Positions 40,937 through 49,275 of a stretch of DNA of 64,000 nucleotides are shown here, piece after piece. The stretch's first letter is position 1, and the number at the start of each line of letters is the position of its first letter. Made by a program: the position numbers and the translations under genes. The DNA comes from DTU089 sp964421815 (GTDB taxonomy: Bacteria > Bacillota > Clostridia > Oscillospirales > Acutalibacteraceae). The stretch is from contig CAYQYT010000006.1 of NCBI GenBank assembly GCA_964421815.1, positions 62,001 through 126,000 of the forward strand. Reading direction: 5' to 3'. The notes under the pieces are model-generated. The model was not told the DNA's origin. It saw nothing but the letters and a program-made list of their open reading frames with translations, and ran no database searches.

Positions 40937-41187
40937 GTGAAATTAAAAAGACCACTATGAACAATAATAAAGTGCTTACTCCTCAAGAGGAACATGAAGC
41001 GGAAGTGGCTCAAACCACTGATATGATCACAGCAGAAGATCTTGTGGAACAGGCGGTGTATGCAGTCAACGCCCCCGACTGTTGTTCCGGCGAAGAACAG
41101 GCTGAAAACATGCTTGATATGCTGGGCGCAAATTTTGTTGACAGCAGCATTTATCACACGCCCGAAGAACATAAGTTAGAAATGTGA
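40933..41187 (+). CDS. Small acidic transfer-operon protein
   Basis: 84 residues, very acidic, without membrane segments. Residues 30-65 (MITAEDLVEQAVYAVNAPDC and following) look helical and end in a Cys pair (CC). No family could be assigned. Coupled to the NlpC/P60 gene by ATGA overlap, so it is translated from the same transcript; it may be a chaperone-like or regulatory partner, but nothing shows this. Confidence 0.68.
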   Translation: MSEIKKTTMNNNKVLTPQEEHEAEVAQTTDMITAEDLVEQAVYAVNAPDCCSGEEQAENMLDMLGANFVDSSIYHTPEEHKLEM

Positions 41188-41197
41188 GGTGTGCAAA

Positions 41198-42259
41198 ATG
41201 ACAGTCAACATACCCTTTCGAAGAAAGGAAACAGAACATGAAACTGAGCAATGTGTGATTGAAGAAATTGTCGAACTCGCTCCCGCTGATTTCGATTATT
41301 TCAAAACGCACCTTTTAGAAGACTTTGATTTTTTAACAAAGAATCGTGAAAAGATGGGTTACTCTCAAGACGGTACGCGCCATTGCCTATTGGTAATGGC
41401 GACCGATAACGACGATGGAATTTTAGTCGATGCGCAAGGAAGTAATTATGCGAGGTACTCCGCATACCTTCCTAAAGCGAGGCAAGCATGGCTCCTTGAA
41501 CAGTATAATTCACTGGCAGATTTTGTAAAGGAAATGCACAGTCATGTGGAACGAGCGGTTCAGACAGCCATAGCAAACCAAATGGATGGTTCGTATTATT
41601 TGCAGTTCAAAGATTTTCCCGATCCCATGACCAATCCTTTGTTTGATCATAAACTGCTCGGAGAAATGCTGAGTGAACGTCCGGAGTTCTCCTCTGTAGA
41701 AACAATGAGCGATGAAATCCTTGTAGCCATTTCCCCCGAGTATCAGAAGGAAGAATTGGATCTCAGTGAATACAGAGAGTTATGCAAAGAAGATGTGGAA
41801 ATAATGCTTGCAAAGCATATGCTTTTTCTTCGAGATGCGGGTGGCGAAATAGCAAACTTCTCTGGTTGCGTTATGCGCAATATTGACTTGCCTCACGCCA
41901 TCTTTAATAATGCGGTGATTGAAGATGCTGCTTTTGTGGATTGTAATTTATCCGAAGCGGATATGAATTTTGTGTCAGCACATGGAGCGGTCTTCAAGAA
42001 CTGTGACCTGTCTCATTTTTACGGTGACGAGGGTGATTTCACAAAAGCAAGATTTATAGGATGCGATATGCATCAAGCGTTAACTATGCATGCGAATTAC
42101 ACCGGAGCGGAATTCAATCACTGTAATGTAGAGCGTATGCTATTAGAAGGTTGTTGCCTCGCACAAACGGAATGGACTGAAACAGATAGTAACGTTGCAG
42201 ATACATATCGGGCAGTTTACTTTGCGGAAGAATACAGTAGCGAAATGAAAATGGATTAG
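41198..42259 (+). CDS. Pentapeptide-repeat ICE protein
   Basis: About 353 residues from ATG 41198 (GAGGTG upstream). The N-terminal about 210 residues form a domain seen in clostridial elements (similar to DUF6329; HCLLVMATDNDDGILVDAQG, YARYSAYLPKARQ). Residues about 225-330 contain pentapeptide-type repeats (NFSGCVMRNIDLPHAIFNNA, AAFVDCNLSEADMNF, GAVFKNCDLSHF), predicted to form a right-handed beta-helix that can mimic DNA. Such folds in other systems bind gyrase, but that is not shown here. It is the last large gene before the proposed oriT. Confidence 0.8.
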   Translation: MTVNIPFRRKETEHETEQCVIEEIVELAPADFDYFKTHLLEDFDFLTKNREKMGYSQDGTRHCLLVMATDNDDGILVDAQGSNYARYSAYLPKARQAWLLEQYNSLADFVKEMHSHVERAVQTAIANQMDGSYYLQFKDFPDPMTNPLFDHKLLGEMLSERPEFSSVETMSDEILVAISPEYQKEELDLSEYRELCKEDVEIMLAKHMLFLRDAGGEIANFSGCVMRNIDLPHAIFNNAVIEDAAFVDCNLSEADMNFVSAHGAVFKNCDLSHFYGDEGDFTKARFIGCDMHQALTMHANYTGAEFNHCNVERMLLEGCCLAQTEWTETDSNVADTYRAVYFAEEYSSEMKMD

Positions 42260-42297
42260 CCGCACAGAAAAATTAGTGAAAACAAGGAGTGAATAAA

Positions 42298-42579
42298 ATG
42301 CGAAAGACATCAATTACAATTTCCTTCGATGAAGAAAAGTTCTCTGCACTCAAGATGTACTTGGATCAGAGAAATGTAAAGGTCGAAGCAGAGCTTGAAA
42401 AAGCTCTCGAAATTCTTTATACAAAAAACGTGCCTTCTGGTGTGCGTAATTTCATTGATATGAAATCAGGAAATACTACAATTGCAACGCCAAAGGTGCG
42501 CAAGCAAAAGCCTTCGCCTTCTTCTGCTGTGGGCGCTTCTGCGCCTATGGATCAGTTTAGTGAATCTGGCGAAGACTGA
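42298..42579 (+). CDS. DUF6103-like small protein
   Basis: 93 residues from ATG 42298 (AAGGAG upstream). RKTSITISFDEEKFSALKMY and VEAELEKALEILYTKNVP are typical of a small conserved protein found just before mobilisation genes in clostridial elements (DUF6103). The N-terminal strand-helix-helix could be ribbon-helix-helix-like. The C-terminus is basic and Ser/Pro-rich. It may bind DNA next to oriT; this is inferred from position. Confidence 0.75.
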   Translation: MRKTSITISFDEEKFSALKMYLDQRNVKVEAELEKALEILYTKNVPSGVRNFIDMKSGNTTIATPKVRKQKPSPSSAVGASAPMDQFSESGED

Positions 42580-42585
42580 AATTGT

Positions 42586-42950
42586 GTCCCAACGGTAATG
42601 GGCAGGCTCCGTTGCCGTTGGGACTCCTTATATTCAGGAGCATGAAACAGGGCGCTTGTTCGCCCTGTTTCGCCCCGTGTGGCACGATAAGCACTCATAT
42701 CGGGTAAAGACAGCCACAGCGAAAAAACGGCAAGAAAAGCCCTCTCTCGAGCGGTTAAGGACAGCGAAAATCGGCGGGTTAGCCCGTCCGATTTTAGTTG
42801 CAGGAATAAGCAAGGGTGTCGTAAACGCCTCCCTTGCGGTTCACATCGGACGGCAACGCCGACCGTTCAAGGCGTTTTGGCGATTGGAACGAGGATGTCG
42901 TAGAAACCCTTATTTACAAGCAAGGATGTCGTAAACTCCAAAAAGAGCCT
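42586..42950 (+). other. Candidate oriT and non-coding repeat region
   Basis: A 430-bp non-coding gap between transfer genes and mobilisation genes, packed with repeats. Inverted repeats: GTCCCAACGG/CCGTTGGGAC (42586-42624), AAACAGGGCG/CGCCCTGTTT (42645-42670, perfect) and AAAATCGG-CGGG/CCCG-TCCGATTTT (42767-42795). Three direct repeats of a TGTCGTA(GA)AAC-type motif follow. It ends about 65 bp before the accessory RHH gene and relaxase. Such a location and repeat content are typical of an origin of transfer, but no nick site is proven. Confidence 0.6.
42811..42936 (+). repeat. Three direct repeats in the proposed oriT
   Basis: CAAGGGTGTCGTAAAC (42811-42826), CGAGGATGTCGTAGAAAC (42890-42907) and CAAGGATGTCGTAAAC (42921-42936). 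The consensus AAGGRTGTCGTAAAC is in the same orientation each time with unequal spacing, resembling binding sites for a relaxosome protein. Confidence 0.75.
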
Positions 42951-43013
42951 TTATTCAAGGGGTTGTGAGGATTGCGTAACCTATTTTAGCAAAATTGAAA
43001 GGATGGTGATAGC

Positions 43014-43427
43014 GTGTCTGATTTTAAGCAAAAGAATAAATATATGCTGTATGCTCGTCCCGAAACAATCGAAAAAGCTGAAACATTGTACAAGTCTGAG
43101 GGTTCAAAAAGTCGATCTGAGTTTATTGAACATGCGATTGATTTTTATAGTGGATACATAAATTCAAACAACTCCCTTGACTATTTCCCGGAAGTGATTG
43201 TGTCATCGGTACAAGGAACACTTTCTACGTTTGAAAATAGAATCGCTTCCTTGCTGTTCAAGAATGCGGTCGAGCTTGCAATGATGATGCACATTACAGC
43301 AGCAAACTTCCGAATTGATCAAGATACACTCTCACGCTTACGTGGCAAGTGCGTTAATGATGTCAAAAGACTTAACGGTCGAATTGACTTTGAAGATGCA
43401 GTTAAATATCAAAAGGGCGATGACTGA
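43014..43427 (+). CDS. Ribbon-helix-helix relaxosome accessory protein
   Basis: 137 residues, GTG start behind AAGGATGGTGAT. The N-terminal KYMLYARPETIEKAETLYKS and SRSEFIEHAIDFYSGYI fit a ribbon-helix-helix DNA-binding domain. The C-terminal about 80 residues are helical. It overlaps the relaxase start by one base and follows the repeat region, the classic arrangement of a MobC-type auxiliary protein that helps the relaxase recognise oriT. Role inferred from context and fold. Confidence 0.8.
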   Translation: MSDFKQKNKYMLYARPETIEKAETLYKSEGSKSRSEFIEHAIDFYSGYINSNNSLDYFPEVIVSSVQGTLSTFENRIASLLFKNAVELAMMMHITAANFRIDQDTLSRLRGKCVNDVKRLNGRIDFEDAVKYQKGDD

Positions 43428-45391
43428 TGGCAAAATTTATTTTGAAGTGGCGATATATAAAAACGGGTTCAGCCAAACACAGCAATAATCTTGTGAAATA
43501 TATTGCGACACGTGAAGGCGTTGAGCGATGCGATGAATCGTGGAAACATCAACCGGCTACCGTGGAGCAGCAACGTCTCATCAACGAATTGGTTTCTGAT
43601 TTCCCGGATGCAGTTCAAAGTTTTGAATACCAAGACTACATCTCGACTCCGACCAAGCAAACCGCTTCTGAGTTTATAACCCGTGCAATCGAAGAAAACG
43701 TTGACCTTATCGGGAAGAAAGAAAACTATGTTGGGTACATTGCAAAGCGGCCGCGAGTTGAAAAACAAGGCACTCATGGATTATTTACTCAAACGGATAA
43801 AGAAATTGATCTGCAAAATGTTGCCAAAACAGTTGCTGAACACGAAGGAGCGGTATGGACAACAATAATGTCATTACGCCGAGAGGATGCAGAAAGATTA
43901 TGCTTTGATAACGCAAAAGCTTGGAGAGATTTGCTCCGTGATCAGTCAAATAAACTTGCAAAAGCGATGGGAATACCGCTAACAGATCTGCGATGGTATG
44001 CTGCCTTTCACAACGAAGGAAACCATCCGCATATACATTTGATTTCATATTCAGTTGGCAAAGAGCCATATATGACCGAACAGGGATTGCATAACTTCAA
44101 AGCTAATTTTGTAAGAGAAATATTCCGTCAAGATAATTTGCATATCTACCAAGAGCAGACTGCTTATCGAGATACTCTGCGAAGTTATGGTCGAGAAAAA
44201 ATGTCTGCCATCGTTCAGGAGATCAACAGCGGCTCCTACGATAATGAAATAGTTAAGATTATGTTGCGTGATTTGGTTCAAGAGCTTAGTAATTATCAAG
44301 GCAAAATGGTGTATGGTTATTTACCGAAGAAAGCAAAAAATCTTGTTGACGGTATCGTTGATGAACTGTCGAAGGATGAGCGCATAGCTGAACTTTATAG
44401 TCTGTGGTATGAACAGCGTGAGCATATTGTTCGAACTTATCAGGACACAATGCCACAACGCATTCCGTTATCACAGAACAAAGAGTTCAAGACAATAAAA
44501 AATGCTGTCATTCAAGAAGCAATCAATTTGCTTCATAATGCTATAACCTTTGAGGATGAAATCACAGAACAGGAAACGCAAGACGATGAAACAGAACCCA
44601 AAGACGAGCCGAGAAAAAATCCTTGGACTGATCCCGAGGATATGCACTACCAATACAAGAGGGGCAAAAGTTATTTGGATTTTAACTCGGAAGACTTTGA
44701 TCCCGAAGAAGCAATACGTTGGTTAGAAATGTCTGCGAATCAAGGATTCGATATTGCTATGTATAAGCTTGGCAAACTATATATACAAGGCGATATGGTT
44801 GAAAAGGATATTGCGAGGGCGTTGTATTGGTTGGAAAAAGCGGATGCGGAAAACAATCAATACGCGCAATACCTTCTCGGCAAACTGTTCTTGAAAGGAA
44901 CGGAGGTTGGACGGGATTATAAATACGCTGAATCTATGTTTATAAAAGCTTCGGTTCAAGGGAGTCCATATGCAAAATACTCGTTGGCGAAAATGCATCT
45001 CACAGATGTAGCAACAAACAGCGATATTGCTTTTGCAGTGCGGTTGTTGACAGAAGCAGCCGAGCAAGGAAACCAGTGGGCAGAATATCAACTTGGGAAA
45101 ATGTATTTGTATGGTCAAGGAGTTGATAAAAACTATGAGTTAGCGGTAAGGCTTCTCACCTCATCTGCCGACAGGGGTAACAAATATGCCCAACGCTTAT
45201 TGGACAATTACCAATTGAACGCACAAAAAAGCACCCCTACAATTCTTGCTTCACTTCGATTGCTTGCACGCCTGTCTCAGATCATTAGGGACGATGCAGA
45301 CAAGAGAGATAAATCTGGACGAGCAATAGATAGAAAACTTATGAGAAAAATTGAACAAAAGAAGCAAGCCCAAGGTCAGAAGATGGGCTAA
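43427..45391 (+). CDS. MOBP-type relaxase with C-terminal Sel1 repeats
   Basis: DNA strand transferase that nicks at oriT and pilots the strand, 654 residues. The N-terminal domain has a candidate catalytic tyrosine Y25 (NNLVKYIATREG) and the HUH-like histidines H195, H200, H202 and H204 (YAAFHNEGNHPHIHLISYS), as in MobP3-class relaxases. Residues about 425-600 hold four Sel1-like (TPR-related) repeats: AMYKLGKLYIQGDMV, AQYLLGKLFLKGTEV, AKYSLAKMHL and AEYQLGKMYLYGQGV. These may mediate protein contacts, for instance with VirD4. A basic, Gln-rich tail follows. Confidence 0.92.
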   Translation: MAKFILKWRYIKTGSAKHSNNLVKYIATREGVERCDESWKHQPATVEQQRLINELVSDFPDAVQSFEYQDYISTPTKQTASEFITRAIEENVDLIGKKENYVGYIAKRPRVEKQGTHGLFTQTDKEIDLQNVAKTVAEHEGAVWTTIMSLRREDAERLCFDNAKAWRDLLRDQSNKLAKAMGIPLTDLRWYAAFHNEGNHPHIHLISYSVGKEPYMTEQGLHNFKANFVREIFRQDNLHIYQEQTAYRDTLRSYGREKMSAIVQEINSGSYDNEIVKIMLRDLVQELSNYQGKMVYGYLPKKAKNLVDGIVDELSKDERIAELYSLWYEQREHIVRTYQDTMPQRIPLSQNKEFKTIKNAVIQEAINLLHNAITFEDEITEQETQDDETEPKDEPRKNPWTDPEDMHYQYKRGKSYLDFNSEDFDPEEAIRWLEMSANQGFDIAMYKLGKLYIQGDMVEKDIARALYWLEKADAENNQYAQYLLGKLFLKGTEVGRDYKYAESMFIKASVQGSPYAKYSLAKMHLTDVATNSDIAFAVRLLTEAAEQGNQWAEYQLGKMYLYGQGVDKNYELAVRLLTSSADRGNKYAQRLLDNYQLNAQKSTPTILASLRLLARLSQIIRDDADKRDKSGRAIDRKLMRKIEQKKQAQGQKMG

Positions 45392-45410
45392 AAATCAGGA
45401 AGGAGTTACT

Positions 45411-46325
45411 ATGGGTACTTACATTCATTACACCCAAGAACAAAAAGATAAAGCAAGATCAACCGACCTTGTGGATCTGTTAGAACGCCAAGGAGAGCGG
45501 TTGAAACGTTCCGGCAACGAATATCAGTGGCGTGATGGATCGAACAAGGTGACAATTCGAGGGAATCTTTGGTATCACCAATACGAAGAAGTCGGAGGTG
45601 ATGCAATCGATTTCGTCCGAAAGTTTTACAACAAGGACTACCCGGAAGCGATGGAATATCTGCTGAACGGATACGGCGGAACGCTGACAGCAGCTCCACC
45701 CATTCAACAGAAAGAGAAAGCATTCATTATGCCGGAACGAAACGAAAACATGCGCAGAGTTTATGCGTATCTTTTGTACAAACGAGGAATTGATAGAGAG
45801 ATCATCAATGCATTTGCACACAAGAATATGATTTATGAATCCTTACCACATCACAATGCCGTGTTTGTTGGGTATGATAGTAGCGGTGTACCGCGCCATG
45901 CACATAAGCGCGGTTCCGGTTCTCAAAGTACATACAAAGGTAATGCAGAAGGTTCTACGCCTGAATATAGTTTTCATTGGAATGGGACAAGCGACAAATT
46001 ATTTCTTTTTGAAGCCCCTATTGATATGCTCTCCTATATTTCTATGAACCCATATCAATGGCAGAAGAATACATACGCCGCTTCCTGCTCGGTAGCAGAT
46101 CGTGTTCTGTTTCAATGTCTTAAAGACAACCCAACGATTCGAGAAATATATCTCTGTCTCGATAATGATGAAGCCGGACAGACAGCAGCCAAAAGAATAT
46201 CGGACAAGCTGTTTGTCATGGGCTATAAAGCTGAAATCCTCACTCCGATCCATAAAGATTGGAATGAGGATTTGAATTTTTTACAGAAGGAAGGTGAACA
46301 GCAATGGACAACACAGTTATCTTAA
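45411..46325 (+). CDS. DUF3991 and TOPRIM domain protein
   Basis: 304 residues from ATG 45411 (AAGGAG upstream). The N-terminal part (DLVDLLERQGERLKRSGNEY, YHQYEEVGGDAIDFVRKFY) resembles a primase CHC2-type domain that has lost its zinc cysteines; a DUF3991-like middle follows. The TOPRIM core has the Glu in LFLFEAPIDMLSY and DND in IYLCLDNDEAGQTA. Proteins of this kind accompany relaxases in Firmicute elements and are thought to act in DNA processing, perhaps priming. It overlaps the VirD4 gene by 22 bp. Confidence 0.88.
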   Translation: MGTYIHYTQEQKDKARSTDLVDLLERQGERLKRSGNEYQWRDGSNKVTIRGNLWYHQYEEVGGDAIDFVRKFYNKDYPEAMEYLLNGYGGTLTAAPPIQQKEKAFIMPERNENMRRVYAYLLYKRGIDREIINAFAHKNMIYESLPHHNAVFVGYDSSGVPRHAHKRGSGSQSTYKGNAEGSTPEYSFHWNGTSDKLFLFEAPIDMLSYISMNPYQWQKNTYAASCSVADRVLFQCLKDNPTIREIYLCLDNDEAGQTAAKRISDKLFVMGYKAEILTPIHKDWNEDLNFLQKEGEQQWTTQLS

Positions 46326-48097
46326 TTTTAATCGCCGCAGGTATGTTTGCGATCATCGGTGGCATCACGGTAATATCTCATATCTACAATCTTAATGAAA
46401 TAAAAAGCAAAACGGTTGGTGACGGACAGCACGGAACTGCTCGGTTTGCAAATCGTGGAGAGTTAAGAAAGACATACAAGTATATCCCCTATGAGCCGAA
46501 GGTGTGGAGAAAGCAAGCGAAGAAAGGCAAACTAAAATTGCCCCAAGGTGTAATTCTCGGCGTTAAGAAAAAGAAAGGCGCAGACTACGCTATGGTCGAT
46601 GATGACGATGTGCATACGCTGATGATCGGTGCAGCAGGTTGCGGTAAGACTGCATATTGGCTCTATCCGAATTTGGAATATGCCTGTGCTGCCGGAATGT
46701 CTTTCCTAACGACAGATACCAAGGGTGACCTGTATCGCAACTACGGTAATATTGCAAAGCAATACTATGGTTATGACGTTGCGATTATAGACCTGCGTAA
46801 TCCTACAAAATCTGACGGAAACAATCTTCTTCATCTTGTAAACAAGTATATGGATGAATATAAAGCGCATCCCGAAAACATTGCACTAAAGGCAAAAGCG
46901 GAGAAATATGCAAAGATTATCGGCAAGACACTAATCTTTAGCGATGGGGATGCGGCTTCTTACGGTCAGAACGCATTCTTCTATGATGCTGCCGAAGGAT
47001 TGATCACCTCGGTCATTCTTCTGATTGCAGAGTTTGCTCCTCCCGAGCAGCGACACATTGTTTCGGTGTTTAAGTTAATCCAAGACTTGCTTGCGCCGAG
47101 TGGAATCAAAGGAAAGAATCAGTTCCAATTGCTTATGGAAAAATTGCCGCCCGACCATAAGACAAGATGGTTTGCCGGCTCTGCTCTAAATACAAGTGAA
47201 CAGGCGATGGCATCTATCATGTCAACGGCAATGTCTCGTCTCAACGCATTTCTTGATTCCGAGCTTGAACAAATCCTTTGCTTTGATACGGCGATTGATG
47301 CAGAAAAATTCTGCTCAAGCAAGTGTGCAATTTTTATCGTACTTCCCGAGGAAAATCCAGCCACGTACTTTATGGTATCGCTGTTGTTACAACAGTTATA
47401 CCGAGAAATATTGACGGTTGCCGATGAGCGCGGTGGTGCGTTAAAAGACCGTGTCATGTTTTATATGGATGAGTTCGGAACGCTCCCTGCCATCAGTTCT
47501 GCAGAGATGATGTATTCTGCATCACGTTCAAGAAAGTTGTCCCTTGTCAGTATCATCCAGTCATACAAGCAGCTTGAAAAGAATTATGGAAGCGAAGGCG
47601 CGGATATTATTAAAGATAACTGTCAGGTTACGATTGCAGGTGGTTTCGCACCTACTTCCGGTACAGCAGATGAAATATCTCGCTCACTTGGTTCAAGAAC
47701 GGTTATGACAGGATCGGTGTCGAGAAGTAAAAACGATCCTTCGCAGAGCCTCCAAATGACCGAAAGACCATTGATGACTGCTGATGAGTTGAAATCAATG
47801 AAAAAGGGTAACTTTATCGTTATGAAGACCGGTACGCACCCATTCATCTCAAAGCTTAAACTTTTCTTCAAATGGGGCATCGATTTTGATACGGAGAAAT
47901 ACGTAGTTGAGGATAAAGGCGCTCGAAAGGTTCACTACACGAATAAAGATGTCATTGAGGAAGCTATCCTCGACTCATACCCAAACATCTTTAATCCTCC
48001 AAGTCGTTCATCGAAGCATGGCGTTTCAGGTGGTCAGGTGTTCTCTCAAAGTGATGAACCAATGTTCCGTGAACCCGAACATAAGCTAAAGACTTGA
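46304..48097 (+). CDS. VirD4/TraG-type coupling ATPase
   Basis: Type IV coupling protein that brings the relaxosome to the channel, 597 residues. An N-terminal membrane helix (about 4-26) precedes a TraG-type ATPase. Walker A is GAAGCGKT (109-116) and Walker B is VMFYMDEFGTLPAI (about 382-395). SFLTTDTKGDLY, FIVLPEENP and SIIQSYKQLEKNYG are typical. One N-terminal helix, rather than two, is common in Gram-positive elements. It starts within the end of the TOPRIM gene. Confidence 0.94.
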   Translation: MDNTVILILIAAGMFAIIGGITVISHIYNLNEIKSKTVGDGQHGTARFANRGELRKTYKYIPYEPKVWRKQAKKGKLKLPQGVILGVKKKKGADYAMVDDDDVHTLMIGAAGCGKTAYWLYPNLEYACAAGMSFLTTDTKGDLYRNYGNIAKQYYGYDVAIIDLRNPTKSDGNNLLHLVNKYMDEYKAHPENIALKAKAEKYAKIIGKTLIFSDGDAASYGQNAFFYDAAEGLITSVILLIAEFAPPEQRHIVSVFKLIQDLLAPSGIKGKNQFQLLMEKLPPDHKTRWFAGSALNTSEQAMASIMSTAMSRLNAFLDSELEQILCFDTAIDAEKFCSSKCAIFIVLPEENPATYFMVSLLLQQLYREILTVADERGGALKDRVMFYMDEFGTLPAISSAEMMYSASRSRKLSLVSIIQSYKQLEKNYGSEGADIIKDNCQVTIAGGFAPTSGTADEISRSLGSRTVMTGSVSRSKNDPSQSLQMTERPLMTADELKSMKKGNFIVMKTGTHPFISKLKLFFKWGIDFDTEKYVVEDKGARKVHYTNKDVIEEAILDSYPNIFNPPSRSSKHGVSGGQVFSQSDEPMFREPEHKLKT

Positions 48098-48113
48098 TGA
48101 GGGAGGTGATATA

Positions 48114-48371
48114 ATGTCTTATTATCGGAAACTATATTCCTGTGACGAGCTTCCTTCAAGAGCGAAGCTCGTCTATATTTATCTCTACGACCGTTGCGAC
48201 AAAGAGAAAAAAGCGTGGCCGAGCATAAAAACCATTGCAAAAGAGCTATCAATCTCTGACAAAACTGTGCGCAGGGCAATTAAGGATTTGGAAAAGGCAG
48301 GGCTGGTACGTAAGGAATACAAAAAAAGAAAGAATGGTTCCTTTACAAGCAACCGCTACTATTTGACTTAA
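48114..48371 (+). CDS. Small winged-helix DNA-binding protein
   Basis: 85 residues made of one helix-turn-helix/winged-helix domain: WPSIKTIAKELSISDKTVRR followed by IKDLEKAGLVRKEYKKR and a short wing (SFTSNRYYLT). It matches HTH_36/DnaD-N-type domains. It follows the VirD4 gene by 16 bp with GGAGGTGAT upstream and ends the transfer operon. It may autoregulate transfer genes. The following 170 bp contain no gene except the converging terminator of the XRE gene. Confidence 0.8.
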   Translation: MSYYRKLYSCDELPSRAKLVYIYLYDRCDKEKKAWPSIKTIAKELSISDKTVRRAIKDLEKAGLVRKEYKKRKNGSFTSNRYYLT

Positions 48372-48502
48372 AAATCGTTCTACAATTCACCAAGGGGTTA
48401 GTCTGCCCTTTTGATGTCAGTAGGACGGTGTCACGATGGTAGGCCAAAGAAGTACCCACTTTAAGAGATATAGCAGCAGAAGAATAAAAGACAGACAACA
48501 AG

Positions 48503-48537
48503 AAAGACAACGGTGAATAGACTTCGCCGTTGTCTCC
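48503..48537 (-). terminator. Terminator of the XRE regulator gene
   Basis: On the minus strand AGACAACGG-C-GAA pairs with TTC-A-CCGTTGTCT, followed by TTCTTG, just after the regulator stop. Confidence 0.75.
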
Positions 48538-48545
48538 TCTGCTGT

Positions 48546-48911
48546 TTATTTGTGCTTCTTGTTGAGCTCCACCAGTACCTTGTTAAGAAGCGTTTGCTGA
48601 TTTTCTGTCAAACCCGGATAACTGACGGGCGCGCCCTTGAATTCATAAATCAAGGAGTGGACTATTTCTTTCTGCTCGTCCGTGAGTCCTTCAATAGACA
48701 CCATCTCTTCTTTATCTATGCCAACAAGGTAATCAAGAGATACATTGAAAAACACAGCAATATCGGTCAGCACCTCTAACGGTGGAATACGCATGTTATT
48801 TTCGTAGGCGCAAATAACAGATTTGCTCCGATTCAGTTTCTTTCCCAAAGCATCCTGTGATAAGTTCCTACTCGTGCGAAGCTGTTGCAAACGCATACCA
48901 AAGTCAAACAT
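48546..48911 (-). CDS. XRE-family repressor-like regulator
   Basis: 121 residues. The N-terminal HTH is RLQQLRTSRNLSQDALGKKL with SKSVICAYENNMRIPPLEVL. The C-terminal half (MVSIEGLTDEQKEIVHSLIY onward) is helical and may dimerise or sense a signal; there is no peptidase motif. It has a strong Shine-Dalgarno (GGGAGGTG) and is divergent from the cargo genes, with palindromic operators in the shared promoter region. It is likely to repress its own promoter and the rightward one. Confidence 0.88.
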   Translation of the reverse strand: MFDFGMRLQQLRTSRNLSQDALGKKLNRSKSVICAYENNMRIPPLEVLTDIAVFFNVSLDYLVGIDKEEMVSIEGLTDEQKEIVHSLIYEFKGAPVSYPGLTENQQTLLNKVLVELNKKHK

Positions 48912-48957
48912 AGTTGCACACCTCCCGATGTTTCACATCAGTAATATTTTAATACGC

Positions 48958-49009
48958 TTGCGTTTCGGTAGAGTAAACGGTATAATATTAGTGTTCCGTT
49001 TCTGTAAAC
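48958..49009 (+). promoter_or_regulatory. Overlapping divergent promoters with two operators
   Basis: Rightward promoter TTGCGT (48958-48963) and TATAAT (48981-48986) with 17-bp spacing. Two related palindromic sites, GTTTCGGTAGAGTAAAC (48962-48978, inside the spacer) and GTTTCTGTAAAC (48998-49009), share GTTTCnGTA and TAAAC. A leftward promoter (TTTACT-N17-TATTAA) overlaps the same DNA and would serve the XRE gene. The layout suits a self-regulated repressor switch. Confidence 0.65.
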
Positions 49010-49065
49010 TTAAATTCGAAATAGTTTTAGTTTTAGAAACATTTTTCTTTGACGTGTCACGGTAT

Positions 49066-49087
49066 AGTCCGGTTTATGGGACATATA
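49066..49087 (+). repeat. 22-bp repeat, left copy
   Basis: AGTCCGGTTTATGGGACATA and two more bases; 21 of 22 positions match the copy at 62859-62880, in the same orientation. It contains a GTCC...GGAC inverted repeat, is followed by a TAAAAT -10-like box in both copies, and precedes the 38-residue peptide gene. Confidence 0.8.
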
Positions 49088-49144
49088 AGGATGTAAAATA
49101 TGCTTATAAACATTTGATGTTCCGATGCTGAAGGGAGTGTTACC

Positions 49145-49261
49145 ATGAAAATACGTGCAAAGAAACTGCTAAACAGGTTACGACTGTGGCTCGAAAAGGA
49201 CAAGAACTGTCGCCATTGCTGTCTGATCTGTGAATACTTTGAAATGTGTAATTACGAGTGA
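49145..49261 (+). CDS. 38-residue Cys-rich basic peptide
   Basis: Short gene with ATG 49145 behind AAGGGAGTG and stop at 49259-49261. It encodes a basic N-terminal half (KIRAKKLLNRLRLWLEKD) and a Cys-rich end (CRHCCLICEYFEMCNY: five Cys in 13 residues), a possible small metal-binding peptide. It lies immediately downstream of the operator region and the left 22-bp repeat, and the next gene follows after 14 bp. No family recognised. Confidence 0.6.
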   Translation: MKIRAKKLLNRLRLWLEKDKNCRHCCLICEYFEMCNYE

Positions 49262-49275
49262 ATTAGGAGGTTCAT

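Noticed and set aside
42656..42934. 92-codon frame in the gap before the RHH gene
   Set aside because: Composed of the inverted and direct repeats of the proposed oriT; no ribosome-binding site and no sensible protein composition.
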